A stretch of DNA of 60,930 nt from Fimbriimonadaceae bacterium (GCA_025934835.1 JAICWL010000006.1:1-60930), one strand, 5' to 3'. Shown: positions 18,800 to 27,627, counted from the stretch's first letter. Numbers and translations are program-made. The notes: generated by a model from the sequence alone, not told the origin.

Positions 18800-20586
18800 T
18801 TGCTCGGTTCCTTCGTGTCTTTGTCGACGACAAGGTGTGGCGTGATGGTCACCACGACGTCGGTTCGCTTCTTCTGGGTGTTGCGGTTTCGGAAGAGCTG
18901 CCCCACGATCGGGAGCTGCGAGAGGAAGGGCACTTCGCTGATCGTCTTCGAATATTGATCCTGGATCAGTCCGCCGAGGACGATCGTCTCGCCGCTCTTC
19001 ACGATAAGCGTGGTTTCGGCTTCGCGTGAGGAAGTCTGCGGGATGTTATCCGCGTCGATCGCTGTGACGGTGCTAACGACCGGGTTCACGTGCATCGTGA
19101 TGTCACCGTCGGCGTTCACGCGCGGATGGATGAGCAGGATAATGCCAACAGGAAATTCCTCGATGTCGACGTTCGTGGCGCCGAGCGCACCAACTTGCAC
19201 GATACGCGCCCGGATGGTGTCTCCCACGAAGATGCTGGCGTCGTTGTTATCGGTCACTTCCACGCTCGGATTGGCGAGCACCTTCGCCTCGCCGTGGGTT
19301 ACCAGCGCGTTAAGATTGCCCAGGAAGGTCCATGGCGCCTTGCTGAATTGACCGAAGCCGACGGGGTTCGTTGGGAAGTCCGTGAGGTTGATTCCGCCGT
19401 TTGTGCCCGTAATCTGCGTTCCCGGAGGTGTTTCGAAGAATCGGAACGGCGTCCAGGAGTACTGCATGCCGATGTTCTCCGAGAAAGAAGGCGAGGTTTC
19501 GACGACCTTCACGTCGACGACGACCTGCTTCGGTTTCACGTCGATCGATTGAACGAGCGTCAGTGCTGCTTCGACAGCCGCCTCCGGCCCTTTGATCACG
19601 ACGACCGTAGCTTTGTCGCCGACCTTGGCAGCTACCTGCCCCGGAATCTGCTGTTGCTGCTGCTGGGTCGTCGTCGCCGTCGAGCTCTGTCCGCTCGAGC
19701 CTCCCACAGCCGACTTGAGCGTTGAAGTGAGCGGGTTGAATTGGGCTCGAGGCGGCGCGTACGGCTCCGGACCCATGAACGCCTCCACTTCGGGCGCGGC
19801 GGTCTTGAGAAAATCGGTAAGGACCGGGGCACTCGTGTATTTGAGCTTGTAGACCCTGTACACGATGCGGCTGTCGCCGATTGCACTCGGGGCGTCCAGA
19901 CGATCGATCGTCTTCTTCGCGGCGATCACATCGCTTTCCGGGCCGGAAAGTCCGATCGCCCCACCTCGGGACTTGTCGTCGCCGGTGGCGGTCGTTTTCA
20001 GCGACGGGTAAAGCGAGGAGATGAGCTTGGCGATTTCGGTCGGTGATGCGGACGAGACCACAGCCACGTCGGTGACCGGCTTGTTCTCGGCGTCGTGCTG
20101 CACGTAGTCCTTGACGATGCCGTTTGCGCTGCGCACGTCTTCCATGAGGCCGATGAAGTCGACCTTGTTGCCGACGGCGCGTGCGGTGGCGTAGGGAAGC
20201 GAATCGGTCAAGATCGGAACGATCTTGGCGGCGTCGCCTTCAGGAACCGTATAGGTCACGTGGTATCCGTACGGTTCGAGGGCTTGCTTCATGCCCGCAG
20301 GCGTGGAGACTATGAACGTGCCGCCCACCTTGCGGTAGATGAGTCCTGCGGACGCGGCGGTGCTGCGCACGGCCTCCTCCACTGAATTCGCCGTCAGGTT
20401 GATCGAGATCGGTACCTTCGCGGTGTTCGCGTACACGATGTTGGCGCCGGAGCGAAGGCTGATGGCCCTCAGAACCTGCGAGGCGTCCGTGTCGGTGAAC
20501 ATCATGCGGATGGGTCCGGAGGACTTTTGCGCGACCGAGGTCGCGACGATCGCCGAACACATCAAGGCGAGCAGTGTTTTTCTCAT
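18796..20586 (-). CDS. pilQ: Type IV pilus secretin PilQ
   Basis: A 596-residue secretin. A signal peptide (about 1-19, ending TSVAQ) is followed by an N-terminal STN/AMIN-like domain (MMFTDTDASQVLRAIS, about 28-95), N1-type domains (about 100-320, with a Gln-rich linker TTTQQQQQQ), and the secretin pore domain (about 345-590). The signature VPFLSQLPIVGQLFR near residue 560 is the classic secretin C-terminal motif. It forms the outer-membrane channel for the pilus, so the cell has an outer membrane. It has fewer domains than proteobacterial PilQ. It overlaps pilO and the pilP-like gene by 4 bases each (ATGA). Confidence 0.93.
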   Translation of the reverse strand: MRKTLLALMCSAIVATSVAQKSSGPIRMMFTDTDASQVLRAISLRSGANIVYANTAKVPISINLTANSVEEAVRSTAASAGLIYRKVGGTFIVSTPAGMKQALEPYGYHVTYTVPEGDAAKIVPILTDSLPYATARAVGNKVDFIGLMEDVRSANGIVKDYVQHDAENKPVTDVAVVSSASPTEIAKLISSLYPSLKTTATGDDKSRGGAIGLSGPESDVIAAKKTIDRLDAPSAIGDSRIVYRVYKLKYTSAPVLTDFLKTAAPEVEAFMGPEPYAPPRAQFNPLTSTLKSAVGGSSGQSSTATTTQQQQQQIPGQVAAKVGDKATVVVIKGPEAAVEAALTLVQSIDVKPKQVVVDVKVVETSPSFSENIGMQYSWTPFRFFETPPGTQITGTNGGINLTDFPTNPVGFGQFSKAPWTFLGNLNALVTHGEAKVLANPSVEVTDNNDASIFVGDTIRARIVQVGALGATNVDIEEFPVGIILLIHPRVNADGDITMHVNPVVSTVTAIDADNIPQTSSREAETTLIVKSGETIVLGGLIQDQYSKTISEVPFLSQLPIVGQLFRNRNTQKKRTDVVVTITPHLVVDKDTKEPSK

Positions 20587-21209
20587 CTTTGTTGATTGGT
20601 TGCCGTGGCTCCGGTTGTGGAGGCCACCGCGCTTGCGGCTGTATTTTCGGCCGCTGGGGCCACATATCGGCCCAGGGTCACGGTCAGCGTGGTCATGCCG
20701 GATCCGGCTTCCCCTCGGCTCCAGGTAGCGTTGCTCAGGGTGAACAGCCTGTCGGAGCGCGTCATGTCGTCCACGAATTTTCTCATAGGCCCGTACGGGC
20801 CGATGAGCTTGAGGTCGCTGGAAATCTTAGTGAGACCCTTCAGGGCCGGATCGTCGTTTGTGGCTCCGGCGGTCCCAGGGGCCGGCGCGGCGCCGCCCTT
20901 GTAATCCGTGCCCTTGGCGGTCCAGCTCACAATCTGCACGCCGTCGGCCATCGCCTTCATGCGCAGATCGTTTAGAAACAGCGCTTCCTCGCCAGGCAGG
21001 CGGTCGGCCGCAGCGTATCGGGCCTCTTTTGGCTGCGAATCTGCGGCTTCTTTGGCCACCATCGCGCTTTGGGTCTCCTGCATGGCCCGATCACGTTCGT
21101 CCTGGGCCTGCTTCATCTTGCCGAACTGCACATAAAGGGCGCCCGCGGCCACCAGCATGCAGCCGAGGGGGATCGCCCAGCCTAGAATGCGTGTACCGTC
21201 GGTTTTCAC
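20583..21209 (-). CDS. pilO: Type IV pilus inner-membrane protein PilO
   Basis: A 208-residue protein with a short cytoplasmic start, one TM helix (ILGWAIPLGCMLVAAGALYV, about 8-27), a coiled-coil stretch rich in Gln/Glu/Lys/Ala (about 30-62), and a C-terminal ferredoxin-like domain with LIGPYGPMRKFVDDM. This is the PilO/GspM plan, forming the alignment complex with PilN and PilP. It overlaps both neighbours by 4 bases. The C-terminal 20 residues are low-complexity Ala/Thr. Confidence 0.85.
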   Translation of the reverse strand: MKTDGTRILGWAIPLGCMLVAAGALYVQFGKMKQAQDERDRAMQETQSAMVAKEAADSQPKEARYAAADRLPGEEALFLNDLRMKAMADGVQIVSWTAKGTDYKGGAAPAPGTAGATNDDPALKGLTKISSDLKLIGPYGPMRKFVDDMTRSDRLFTLSNATWSRGEAGSGMTTLTVTLGRYVAPAAENTAASAVASTTGATATNQQR

Positions 21210-22852
21210 TTGGGTCTATCGCTCCTTTTCTCGCCGGGCAAGAGAATGTGGTCCATGGGGATGGTCTTCGCCATGATCTGAAATTCGACGCCCGGGCCCT
21301 TGCCGTTCTGCGTCTTGCCAAAGTTGCCTATCGAAAGTGCTTGCAGGATCGGGCTCTTCTGCAGATTTTGAGCGGTCCGAATCAGCGTGCCTTCATCGAT
21401 GGCCTCGCCTTTGAACGTGACGAGCAGGTCGGGGCTGATCGTAACCTGCGTAAGCCCCGCGCCCGGCTCGAGGCTGCCGACGACGTAGTCCATGACGGGT
21501 CCGAGCGGTGCGCCTTCGCGGCGAAGGAGGGCGTATTGCTTCAGATGCAGGGCTCGGTCGGCAAGCGTCGCGCTAGTATCGCTTTGAATTTTCGCAGTGC
21601 GAGCCTTGGCCTGGTTGACTTGATCTTGGATCGAAGCGATCTGGCGGTTGAACAGAACGTAGCCGACCACGCCGAGCACGAGCGCCACTGCCGAAACTGC
21701 GAGGGATCCTGCCAGGTTCCTCTGTTTCTCCAGAGTCTGGACGGCCGACCGTTCTTTTGCGAATAGGTCGATACGCGGCACGCTGCTGGAGAGCGCCGCA
21801 GAATCTCGCAGCGCAAGCCCGACGGCCGCCGTGTAATGCAGCCCTTCTGGGCTGGACAGAACTTGTGCGACCTGCTTCGGTGCGCTTGAATCGGAGGGCG
21901 GCGATACGATTTCCACCGCGATGCCGAGCTTCTCGCCCACGCTGGCCGCGAACGGCTCGAGGTTCGGCTCGTCGAGCACGAAACTGAGCTTATCGACGAC
22001 TGCGAACTCCGGATACTCACGGGCTAGGTATTCGAGCGAGCGGTGAATCTCGGTGGTCAGCGTGTCCGCCGCTCCGCTCTGGAAAACGGGCGGCGGCTGG
22101 AATTCCGATGGCGCGGACTGGGTCTCGTCGAAAGGACTAGAGAAGATCGAGCTGGCCATTCCGGCGCTAGGCATCGCGCCGACCGTTTGGATCAGGGGCT
22201 TGGAGCCGATGTCCAGCTTACGGTACAGCATCAGGTTTCCTTTGTACAGGAACGCGACGTCTGTGTTCGTCTCCCCCATCAGCACTTCGAAAGAGGTTGA
22301 CGTGGGGCCGTTTTGAGCTGCCACGGCCCGGAACATCGCGAACTGGATCGGCTCGAGCGCGACGATCTGAAGGTCAGCCCGGTCCGCGAGGGCGCGCAGC
22401 CCCAAGATCGCCTCTTCCTCGGCGCCGAGCACGACCACGCTAATCGGCTCCGCATCCGGCATTCGCGTGGGCGGCTGAAGCTTCATGAAGGTGTGGGCGC
22501 CGCCTTTGGAGCGGAGTACCTGATAGTGCTCTACCTCGCCGGTCACGATGGTGCCGAGCTCCGAATCCGGCGCCGGCGGGATCACGAGATTGCGCATCAC
22601 GCTTGCCGGAGCGGGAATTCCGACCGCTGCCCGAACCTGGCCGGATATGCCCATCGATTCGAACACGCGCCGAAGCGCGATGGCGACAGCGCCTGGCTGG
22701 TGCACCACTCCGAAGCTGATCGCCCCGGGCGGCATCGGCCCTCTGCCGAGCCGCGTTATAGTCGGATGGCCTGATTTATATTGAACTTCGGCGACGCGGA
22801 TCTCACTTTCGTGCAGGTCGACGCCTAGAAGGGTCTGTTGGGGTCGGGGCAT
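21206..22852 (-). CDS. Fused PilM-PilN pilus assembly protein
   Basis: A 548-residue protein joining two components usually encoded separately. Residues 1-360 are an actin-like (ASKHA/PilM) domain with GVDLHESEIRVAEV, AAVGIPAPASVMRNLVIP, VVVLGAEEEAILG and FEVLMGETNTDVAFL. A short basic segment and a TM helix (about 393-412, SLAVSAVALVLGVVGYVLF) follow. Then comes a PilN-like coiled coil and periplasmic domain (about 415-548) with LTQVTISPDLLVTFKGEA. In other bacteria PilM binds the cytoplasmic N-terminus of PilN, so the fusion makes that contact permanent. No separate pilN is nearby. It starts about 10 bases after the pilW-like gene and overlaps pilO. Confidence 0.88.
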   Translation of the reverse strand: MPRPQQTLLGVDLHESEIRVAEVQYKSGHPTITRLGRGPMPPGAISFGVVHQPGAVAIALRRVFESMGISGQVRAAVGIPAPASVMRNLVIPPAPDSELGTIVTGEVEHYQVLRSKGGAHTFMKLQPPTRMPDAEPISVVVLGAEEEAILGLRALADRADLQIVALEPIQFAMFRAVAAQNGPTSTSFEVLMGETNTDVAFLYKGNLMLYRKLDIGSKPLIQTVGAMPSAGMASSIFSSPFDETQSAPSEFQPPPVFQSGAADTLTTEIHRSLEYLAREYPEFAVVDKLSFVLDEPNLEPFAASVGEKLGIAVEIVSPPSDSSAPKQVAQVLSSPEGLHYTAAVGLALRDSAALSSSVPRIDLFAKERSAVQTLEKQRNLAGSLAVSAVALVLGVVGYVLFNRQIASIQDQVNQAKARTAKIQSDTSATLADRALHLKQYALLRREGAPLGPVMDYVVGSLEPGAGLTQVTISPDLLVTFKGEAIDEGTLIRTAQNLQKSPILQALSIGNFGKTQNGKGPGVEFQIMAKTIPMDHILLPGEKRSDRPK

Positions 22853-22863
22853 AGTTCTGGGCT

Positions 22864-23430
22864 CTACATGTTCGAGGTCTTTACCGGACTGTTTCTCGGC
22901 CTCACGGTTGTAACGTAAGTGCCGGACAGCCCGCTTCGAGTGACTTGGACCGTAATCCCAACGGCGTCAAGGTTCGAATAGTTCGTCGGAAAAGTCCCCA
23001 GAGCTGAAAAGCCCGTGGCCGTGTACGACCCGGTATTCGTAGGCTGGTAATAAGACAGAGTCAACGTAACCCCACTATACAAAAGCGTCGGTCCGCTGGT
23101 GTCCGTCTGTATGTAGAAATTGTTCGAATTGTCGGTGTAATAGCGTATCCAGTGCCCAGAAGTTGAGGCATGTATCGTAATGTCGCTCGCGGCGGCATTC
23201 GTCAAGACCATCGTGCCACTGCCATCATCCCAGGAGGCTGCGCGCCGAACTCTCGCCGCGATTGCGTTCGCGGCTTCTGCCGCGTCCGACTGAACGGAGG
23301 GCATCGTGACACTGAAGGATTGCTCGTCGTACAGCTGCGTAATGATCTGAATCGTGGCAATGAGTACGACGCCCATAACCATCAGGCCCATGAGCAACGA
23401 GATAAGCGTCCAGCCGCGCGCTCGCCTCAT
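22864..23430 (-). CDS. Minor pseudopilin, PilW-like, lacking Glu5
   Basis: A 188-residue protein with a class III prepilin leader (RRARG, then WTLISLLMGLMVMGVVLI). Cleavage after Gly6 leaves Trp at +1, and the usual Glu at +5 is Ser11. The hydrophobic alpha-1 helix, followed by a coil-forming stretch (TIQIITQLYDEQ) and a beta-rich C-terminus, is a pseudopilin plan. Minor pilins without Glu5 (such as GspK) often sit at the tip of the fibre. It overlaps the pilV-like gene by 4 bases and is about 10 bases before the pilM-pilN gene. The PilW label is by position only. Confidence 0.78.
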   Translation of the reverse strand: MRRARGWTLISLLMGLMVMGVVLIATIQIITQLYDEQSFSVTMPSVQSDAAEAANAIAARVRRAASWDDGSGTMVLTNAAASDITIHASTSGHWIRYYTDNSNNFYIQTDTSGPTLLYSGVTLTLSYYQPTNTGSYTATGFSALGTFPTNYSNLDAVGITVQVTRSGLSGTYVTTVRPRNSPVKTSNM

Positions 23431-23981
23431 ATGCCACCTTTCACGATGTACGTGCCCATGGTTATGATCGTATTGCCAGTGGAGAGCTGCACTACGGTGA
23501 CGCCGACCCGGCGCAGAGCGAGATACCCCAAAGCGTATGAGACGGGATTTCCGGAGTTCGGGTCCGGCGGCTCGACCGACGTGTCCGTAATCGTGGTCGT
23601 AAGCTGGTAAGCCTGCGTTGCGGAGCCGCTAGCGACTCGCGTTCCGTCGATGTCGAAATAGGCGCTGTTGCCGCTGCTCCATCCGCCGGCGCCGCTATTA
23701 AGCGTGGGGTCGTAGCTGCCCGTCCAGACTGCGCTGCTCGTCCCTGCGCTGTACGTGCCCAGCGGTAGGTTGTCGTAGCCCCAGGTCTTGGCGATCTCTA
23801 GCTCCTGTCTGGCGAGCTGCGTGGCTGCGTGCGTCGCTCGGGTGTTGTTGATCAGCTTGTCCGTGTAGACGAACATCGTGATCACGCCCGCGACCGCTAC
23901 GGACATCAGCAGCGCTGCGACAAGCTGCTCGATGAACGTGAAGCCTCGCCGATATCGTTGCCTGGGGCGGCGCTTAGCCAC
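23427..23981 (-). CDS. Minor pseudopilin, PilV-like
   Basis: From a GTG at 23981 the protein is about 184 residues, starting VAKRRPRQRYRRG, then FTFIEQLVAALLMSVAVAG. The class III leader ends in Gly, +1 is Phe and +5 is Glu, a normal pseudopilin pattern. The body (TRATHAATQLARQELEIAKT) resembles PilV/GspI proteins. The start overlaps the upstream stop (GTGGCTAA), and GGGAGG lies 11 bases before it. An open frame extends to 24026, but that region lies inside the previous gene and gives an unlikely leader. Confidence 0.85.
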   Translation of the reverse strand: MAKRRPRQRYRRGFTFIEQLVAALLMSVAVAGVITMFVYTDKLINNTRATHAATQLARQELEIAKTWGYDNLPLGTYSAGTSSAVWTGSYDPTLNSGAGGWSSGNSAYFDIDGTRVASGSATQAYQLTTTITDTSVEPPDPNSGNPVSYALGYLALRRVGVTVVQLSTGNTIITMGTYIVKGGI

Positions 23982-25599
23982 CGTCGGAGTAGCCTCCCGT
24001 GAAGCCCGATCCGGCGATCGGGTCATTTACGTTCGTAACGTTCTTGTCGAAGTCGATCTCGCAGTATCCGTTGAAAATGACCCTGTCGGCGTTGAGCGCT
24101 CCGTCGAGCTTGGTCAGGTCGGTCGAGGTCGAAGTGCTACCCGTAAATTTGATGATCGTGCCGGTCATCTTGGTGCCGTTCACGAGGGTGTAGTTCGTCG
24201 TGCTCGTGATGTGGTTCGTAACCGCGTACACCGCCCCAACCAGATTGAACGCTCCGCTCGGCATGTTGGAATCGCGCCTGAACTCGAAAGTGCACCCATC
24301 CTTGGCGTACATAACCCGGAAAGTGCTCGGGTCGGAAGAGTCCGTCATATGCATCGGCAGCGAGATGTAATCGGTCGTCGGAGTCTTGCCGTTGCCGATG
24401 AACCAGCGGACCTGCTTTTTCGAGGCGTTCGAGCCCGCAGCGGTGGTGAGGCCCGCGTTGTCGATGATGATCTCGTAATTCGAGATGTACGAAATCTGGA
24501 CGTCGGTGAAGTAGTAGTCGCCCGGCGGGAAAATGAGAGCGACCTTTCCGGCGTACGCGCCGATGGTCGGATCCGTTCCGGTCACGCCGGTCCACGCGCC
24601 ATTCGTCTGGTTACCCTGGGGCGCGAGAATGTTCTTGAAGCTGCCCGGAGGGTTCGTATCGAAAAAGGTTGTTTCAGACTGCGTGAAGCCGGCGGTCTGG
24701 GTGCCTCCGTTGTTAAGGGCGGCGCCGACGGATTTGAAGACGCGGATCTGGTCGTTATTGTTGTTCGTCGAGAGCCAGGTGAAGGGATCTGTGGACGCGG
24801 TCAGGTTGAACAGAGTCCGCATGACCTCGGGAACGGTGCCGAAAATCTCGGGGTAGCTTTGGTCCACCAGGGTCGCGCCGGTTTGCTTGGGTAGCTGGCC
24901 CTGGCCGCTGGGCATGCTCACGCCATAGTTCGAGGAGCCGGTGTTCGCGTTGATGCCGCTGGTATAGCTGACGTTGCTGTTCTGCCCGGAGGTAGTCCAG
25001 TTTGTGCAGACGGTGCCCACGATCTTGACGTTGGCGCCGGTGTAATCCAGCGCGGGGTTGCTGCCATTGGCGGAGCCTTGCTCGTCCAGCGCGCAAACCG
25101 CGTAGAGGCCGAAGATGCTCCAGTAGCTGCCGGAAGCGGAAATCGTTTTGACTGCGCCGCCGCTCCAGGTCGTTACGCCGCCAACGGTCGCAGCGGACCC
25201 GCCCACGGCTGCCGTGCACGTCACCGTAATTGCACCGTTCGCGCCAGGTGTGGAATACACCCAAAACTTGCCTTCGGGGACCTCGGGGATCGTGCCTGGC
25301 TGGCCGGGATAGGGCTCGCCCGCCTGAGTCGTGTTAGAGTGATAGTACGGCGACTGGTTGGTCTGCGACCGCGTGCCGATGTAGTTCATCTCATAGTTCA
25401 ACCCGGCCTCGGCAAGCAGCTGGGATTTCTCGACCCAGTCCCTTTCGACGGACTGGTTGTAGCTCGCGCCACCGAGCGCGACGGCGGCTCCCACGAAAAG
25501 CGCCGCGATCAGCGAGAAAACCAGCGCGGTAATGATCGTGAGGCCACGATTGCGGCGCCGGGCGCCGACAAGGATCAAACGCGTCGCAGATGCGTTCAT
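23974..25599 (-). CDS. Large PilX-like pilus-associated protein with long C-terminal domain
   Basis: A 541-residue protein whose first 65 residues match the PilX N-terminal plan: RRRNRG, a hydrophobic helix LTIITALVFSLIAALFVGAA, then EKSQLLAEAGLNYEMNYI. If cleaved after Gly19, +5 is Thr24, not Glu. The remaining 470 residues are Ser/Thr/Gly/Asn-rich and predicted beta, with repeated aromatic strands such as GDYYFTDVQISYISNYEII. PilX proteins are usually 150-200 residues, so this one carries an unusual large domain that may be displayed at the pilus tip or surface. It lies between pilA and the pilV-like gene. Adhesin function is inferred. Confidence 0.8.
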   Translation of the reverse strand: MNASATRLILVGARRRNRGLTIITALVFSLIAALFVGAAVALGGASYNQSVERDWVEKSQLLAEAGLNYEMNYIGTRSQTNQSPYYHSNTTQAGEPYPGQPGTIPEVPEGKFWVYSTPGANGAITVTCTAAVGGSAATVGGVTTWSGGAVKTISASGSYWSIFGLYAVCALDEQGSANGSNPALDYTGANVKIVGTVCTNWTTSGQNSNVSYTSGINANTGSSNYGVSMPSGQGQLPKQTGATLVDQSYPEIFGTVPEVMRTLFNLTASTDPFTWLSTNNNNDQIRVFKSVGAALNNGGTQTAGFTQSETTFFDTNPPGSFKNILAPQGNQTNGAWTGVTGTDPTIGAYAGKVALIFPPGDYYFTDVQISYISNYEIIIDNAGLTTAAGSNASKKQVRWFIGNGKTPTTDYISLPMHMTDSSDPSTFRVMYAKDGCTFEFRRDSNMPSGAFNLVGAVYAVTNHITSTTNYTLVNGTKMTGTIIKFTGSTSTSTDLTKLDGALNADRVIFNGYCEIDFDKNVTNVNDPIAGSGFTGGYSDGG

Positions 25600-25694
25600 A
25601 TGGTTATCCTATATCAAGGGAGTTACATCTAAGTATCGTCCGTTTGGGTGATATTAGTGTTTTGGGCCCTTTCATTGCACAAACCCATACCGAA

Positions 25695-25732
25695 GGCGAG
25701 GCGTCCCTTCAATGCCGAATTGGCGCCTCGCC
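25695..25732 (-). other. Strong hairpin between pilA and the pilX-like gene
   Basis: A 9-bp perfect stem (GGCGAGGCG at 25695-25703 and CGCCTCGCC at 25724-25732) with a 20-base loop follows pilA on the minus strand, inside a 188-bp gap. There is no T run. It may be a partial terminator or a 3' mRNA stabiliser that keeps pilin expression above the rest of the operon. Confidence 0.5.
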
Positions 25733-25787
25733 CCGCAGTGGGGGCGACGGCGCCGATAATCGTGCGGCATCGCCGCGTCGCCGGCTA

Positions 25788-26183
25788 TTAGCCGTTCAGG
25801 TTGAAGGTGGTCAGCGCGTTGCAGTTGCCGCTGGCGTCCGTCGCGACGATCGCTGACGTGGTCTTCGTGGACGTGACCGTGTAGTCCGTGCCGATAGTGT
25901 TGCCGTTCGTGCAAGGATTGACGGGAATCGTTCCGCTCATGTCTGTCTGGATATTAGCGGTGGTGACCGCACTGTAGTCGGTGCCGCCGAGGCGCACATA
26001 GTTCGCCTGGACAGCCGTGGCGATCGCCTTGGCGTTGCCGTTGGCGGTCTTCGTTCGGGCGTCCTTGACCGAGCTGAGGTAGGACGGCAGCGCGATGGCC
26101 ACGAGGATGCCAAGAATGAGAACGACGACGAGGAGCTCGATGAGCGTGAAGGCCTTTCGGCCGCGGTTGTTGCGAGTGTTCAT
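25788..26183 (-). CDS. pilA: Major type IV pilin
   Basis: A 131-residue type IVa-like prepilin. The leader MNTRNNRGRKA precedes FTLIELLVVVLILGILVAI, with Phe at +1 and Glu at +5. The residue at -1 is Ala, not the usual Gly. The conserved alpha-1 helix continues to about residue 60. Cys91 and Cys121 bracket the C-terminus and probably form the D-region disulfide. The ATG has AAAGGT 9 bases upstream. The 192-bp A/T-rich gap before it (26184-26375) may hold its own promoter, though no clear -35/-10 pair was found. It is probably the main fibre subunit, given its typical size and position. Confidence 0.9.
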   Translation of the reverse strand: MNTRNNRGRKAFTLIELLVVVLILGILVAIALPSYLSSVKDARTKTANGNAKAIATAVQANYVRLGGTDYSAVTTANIQTDMSGTIPVNPCTNGNTIGTDYTVTSTKTTSAIVATDASGNCNALTTFNLNG

Positions 26184-26375
26184 TTATGCTGTACCTTTGA
26201 TATATAGGTGTGCTCGCCATCTCCCTTTCCGATAAGAGTCGAGCGACACTAAATTGTTATGCAAGCTTCGTGCTAAAACGGCGATTGTTGAAAATTTGCT
26301 GAATAACCGGCATATCTAACTGCTTTGCCATGGCTTTAGCGGAAATGGTTATACGAATCCGGCAGAAATAGCATC

Positions 26376-27605
26376 TTAATGCGAGCCCTGGAACGCCTTG
26401 CCCAGATTGAAGATCGGCATATACAGCGCGAGCAGGACGAACAGTACAATGCTGCCTACCATAACGGTCATCATGGGCTCCAACAGCTTGGTCATCTTGT
26501 CTACTGCGTATTCGACATCGCGCTCGTAGAACCGATTAACTTCTTCGAGCATGGTGTCGATGTTTCCACTCGTTTCTCCGGCAGCGATCATGCGCGTGAC
26601 CATCATGGGGAACTCGCCTGACTTCTCGAGTTCCTCCGCGATTCCGGAGCCATCGCGCACTGCGGCGCCTGCCATCGTTACCGCATCTCGAATGACCGTA
26701 TTGCCGGCCGTGTTCGCCGAGATCGACAGCGAGCGCAACACGGGCACGCCACCTTTGAGCGCGCCGGCGAGTGTCTGAACGAATCGCGCGATCGCGATCT
26801 TGCGAAGCACGGGCCCGAGAACCGGTATTTTCAGCGCGATAATGTCGATTCGGCGTCCGCCGCCCGGCGTTTCACGATACTTCTTAAACGTGAACGCGAT
26901 CGCCAGCAGACCGAGAACGACCATCCACCAATACTTCAGCACGAATGCGGAGATCGCGATGAGGAGCAGGGTGATCGCAGGCAGGTCCGCATGGAGCGAC
27001 TTGTAAACGTCGGCGAACACCGGCACCACCAGGATGAGCATGGCCGCGACAGTGCCGCAAGAGGCGGCGACGACGAGCTTTGGGTATGCCATCGCCTGTT
27101 TCACGCGCATTCGAATGACGGCTTCACGGTCGAGCTGGTCCGCAGCGACGTCGAGTGTGTACTCGAGCGTTCCGGCGGTTTCCCCCGCCTCGACGAGTGA
27201 GAGAACGAGCGTGTTAAAAATCTTGGGGTAGCGGCGCATCGCGGTTGAGAGCGATTGGCCCTCGATGACGCTTCGCTCCACATCCAGCAGCGCCACCTCC
27301 AGCTCGGGTTTGTCGGTTTGCGCGCGCACCGTTTGCAGGCTGTCCACGATCGGGATGCCGCTGCGCACCAGCGTGGCCATCTGACGCATCAGAATGACCA
27401 TATCCTGGAGCTTGACCCTCTTGGGCAGGATCGTGCCGCCTCCAGCGACCGCCGGATCCGACGAGACCTGACCCCCTTTGAAGTGGGTCAGGAACAGCTC
27501 GTTCGAACGCAGGATACGTCGAAGCTCGGCATCGTCCGTGGCATCGATCTTGCCCGACGAGGCCTTTCCCGACCGGTCCCTGGCGACATATTTATAGCTC
27601 GGCAT
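26376..27605 (-). CDS. pilC: Type IV pilus inner-membrane platform protein PilC
   Basis: A 409-residue GspF/PilC family protein. It has two repeated GspF domains (about 70-190 and 275-395) and three hydrophobic segments: LVVAASCGTVAAMLILVVPVF, ILKYW-type MVVLGLLAIAF, and MTVMVGSIVLFVLLALYMPI near the C-terminus. The LVEAGETAGTLEYTLD and MIAAGETSGNIDTML motifs are the family signatures. It is the membrane platform on which PilB acts. It lies 22 bases after pilB and before pilA. Confidence 0.94.
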   Translation of the reverse strand: MPSYKYVARDRSGKASSGKIDATDDAELRRILRSNELFLTHFKGGQVSSDPAVAGGGTILPKRVKLQDMVILMRQMATLVRSGIPIVDSLQTVRAQTDKPELEVALLDVERSVIEGQSLSTAMRRYPKIFNTLVLSLVEAGETAGTLEYTLDVAADQLDREAVIRMRVKQAMAYPKLVVAASCGTVAAMLILVVPVFADVYKSLHADLPAITLLLIAISAFVLKYWWMVVLGLLAIAFTFKKYRETPGGGRRIDIIALKIPVLGPVLRKIAIARFVQTLAGALKGGVPVLRSLSISANTAGNTVIRDAVTMAGAAVRDGSGIAEELEKSGEFPMMVTRMIAAGETSGNIDTMLEEVNRFYERDVEYAVDKMTKLLEPMMTVMVGSIVLFVLLALYMPIFNLGKAFQGSH

Positions 27606-27627
27606 AGCGATTAACTTGAATCGGCGC

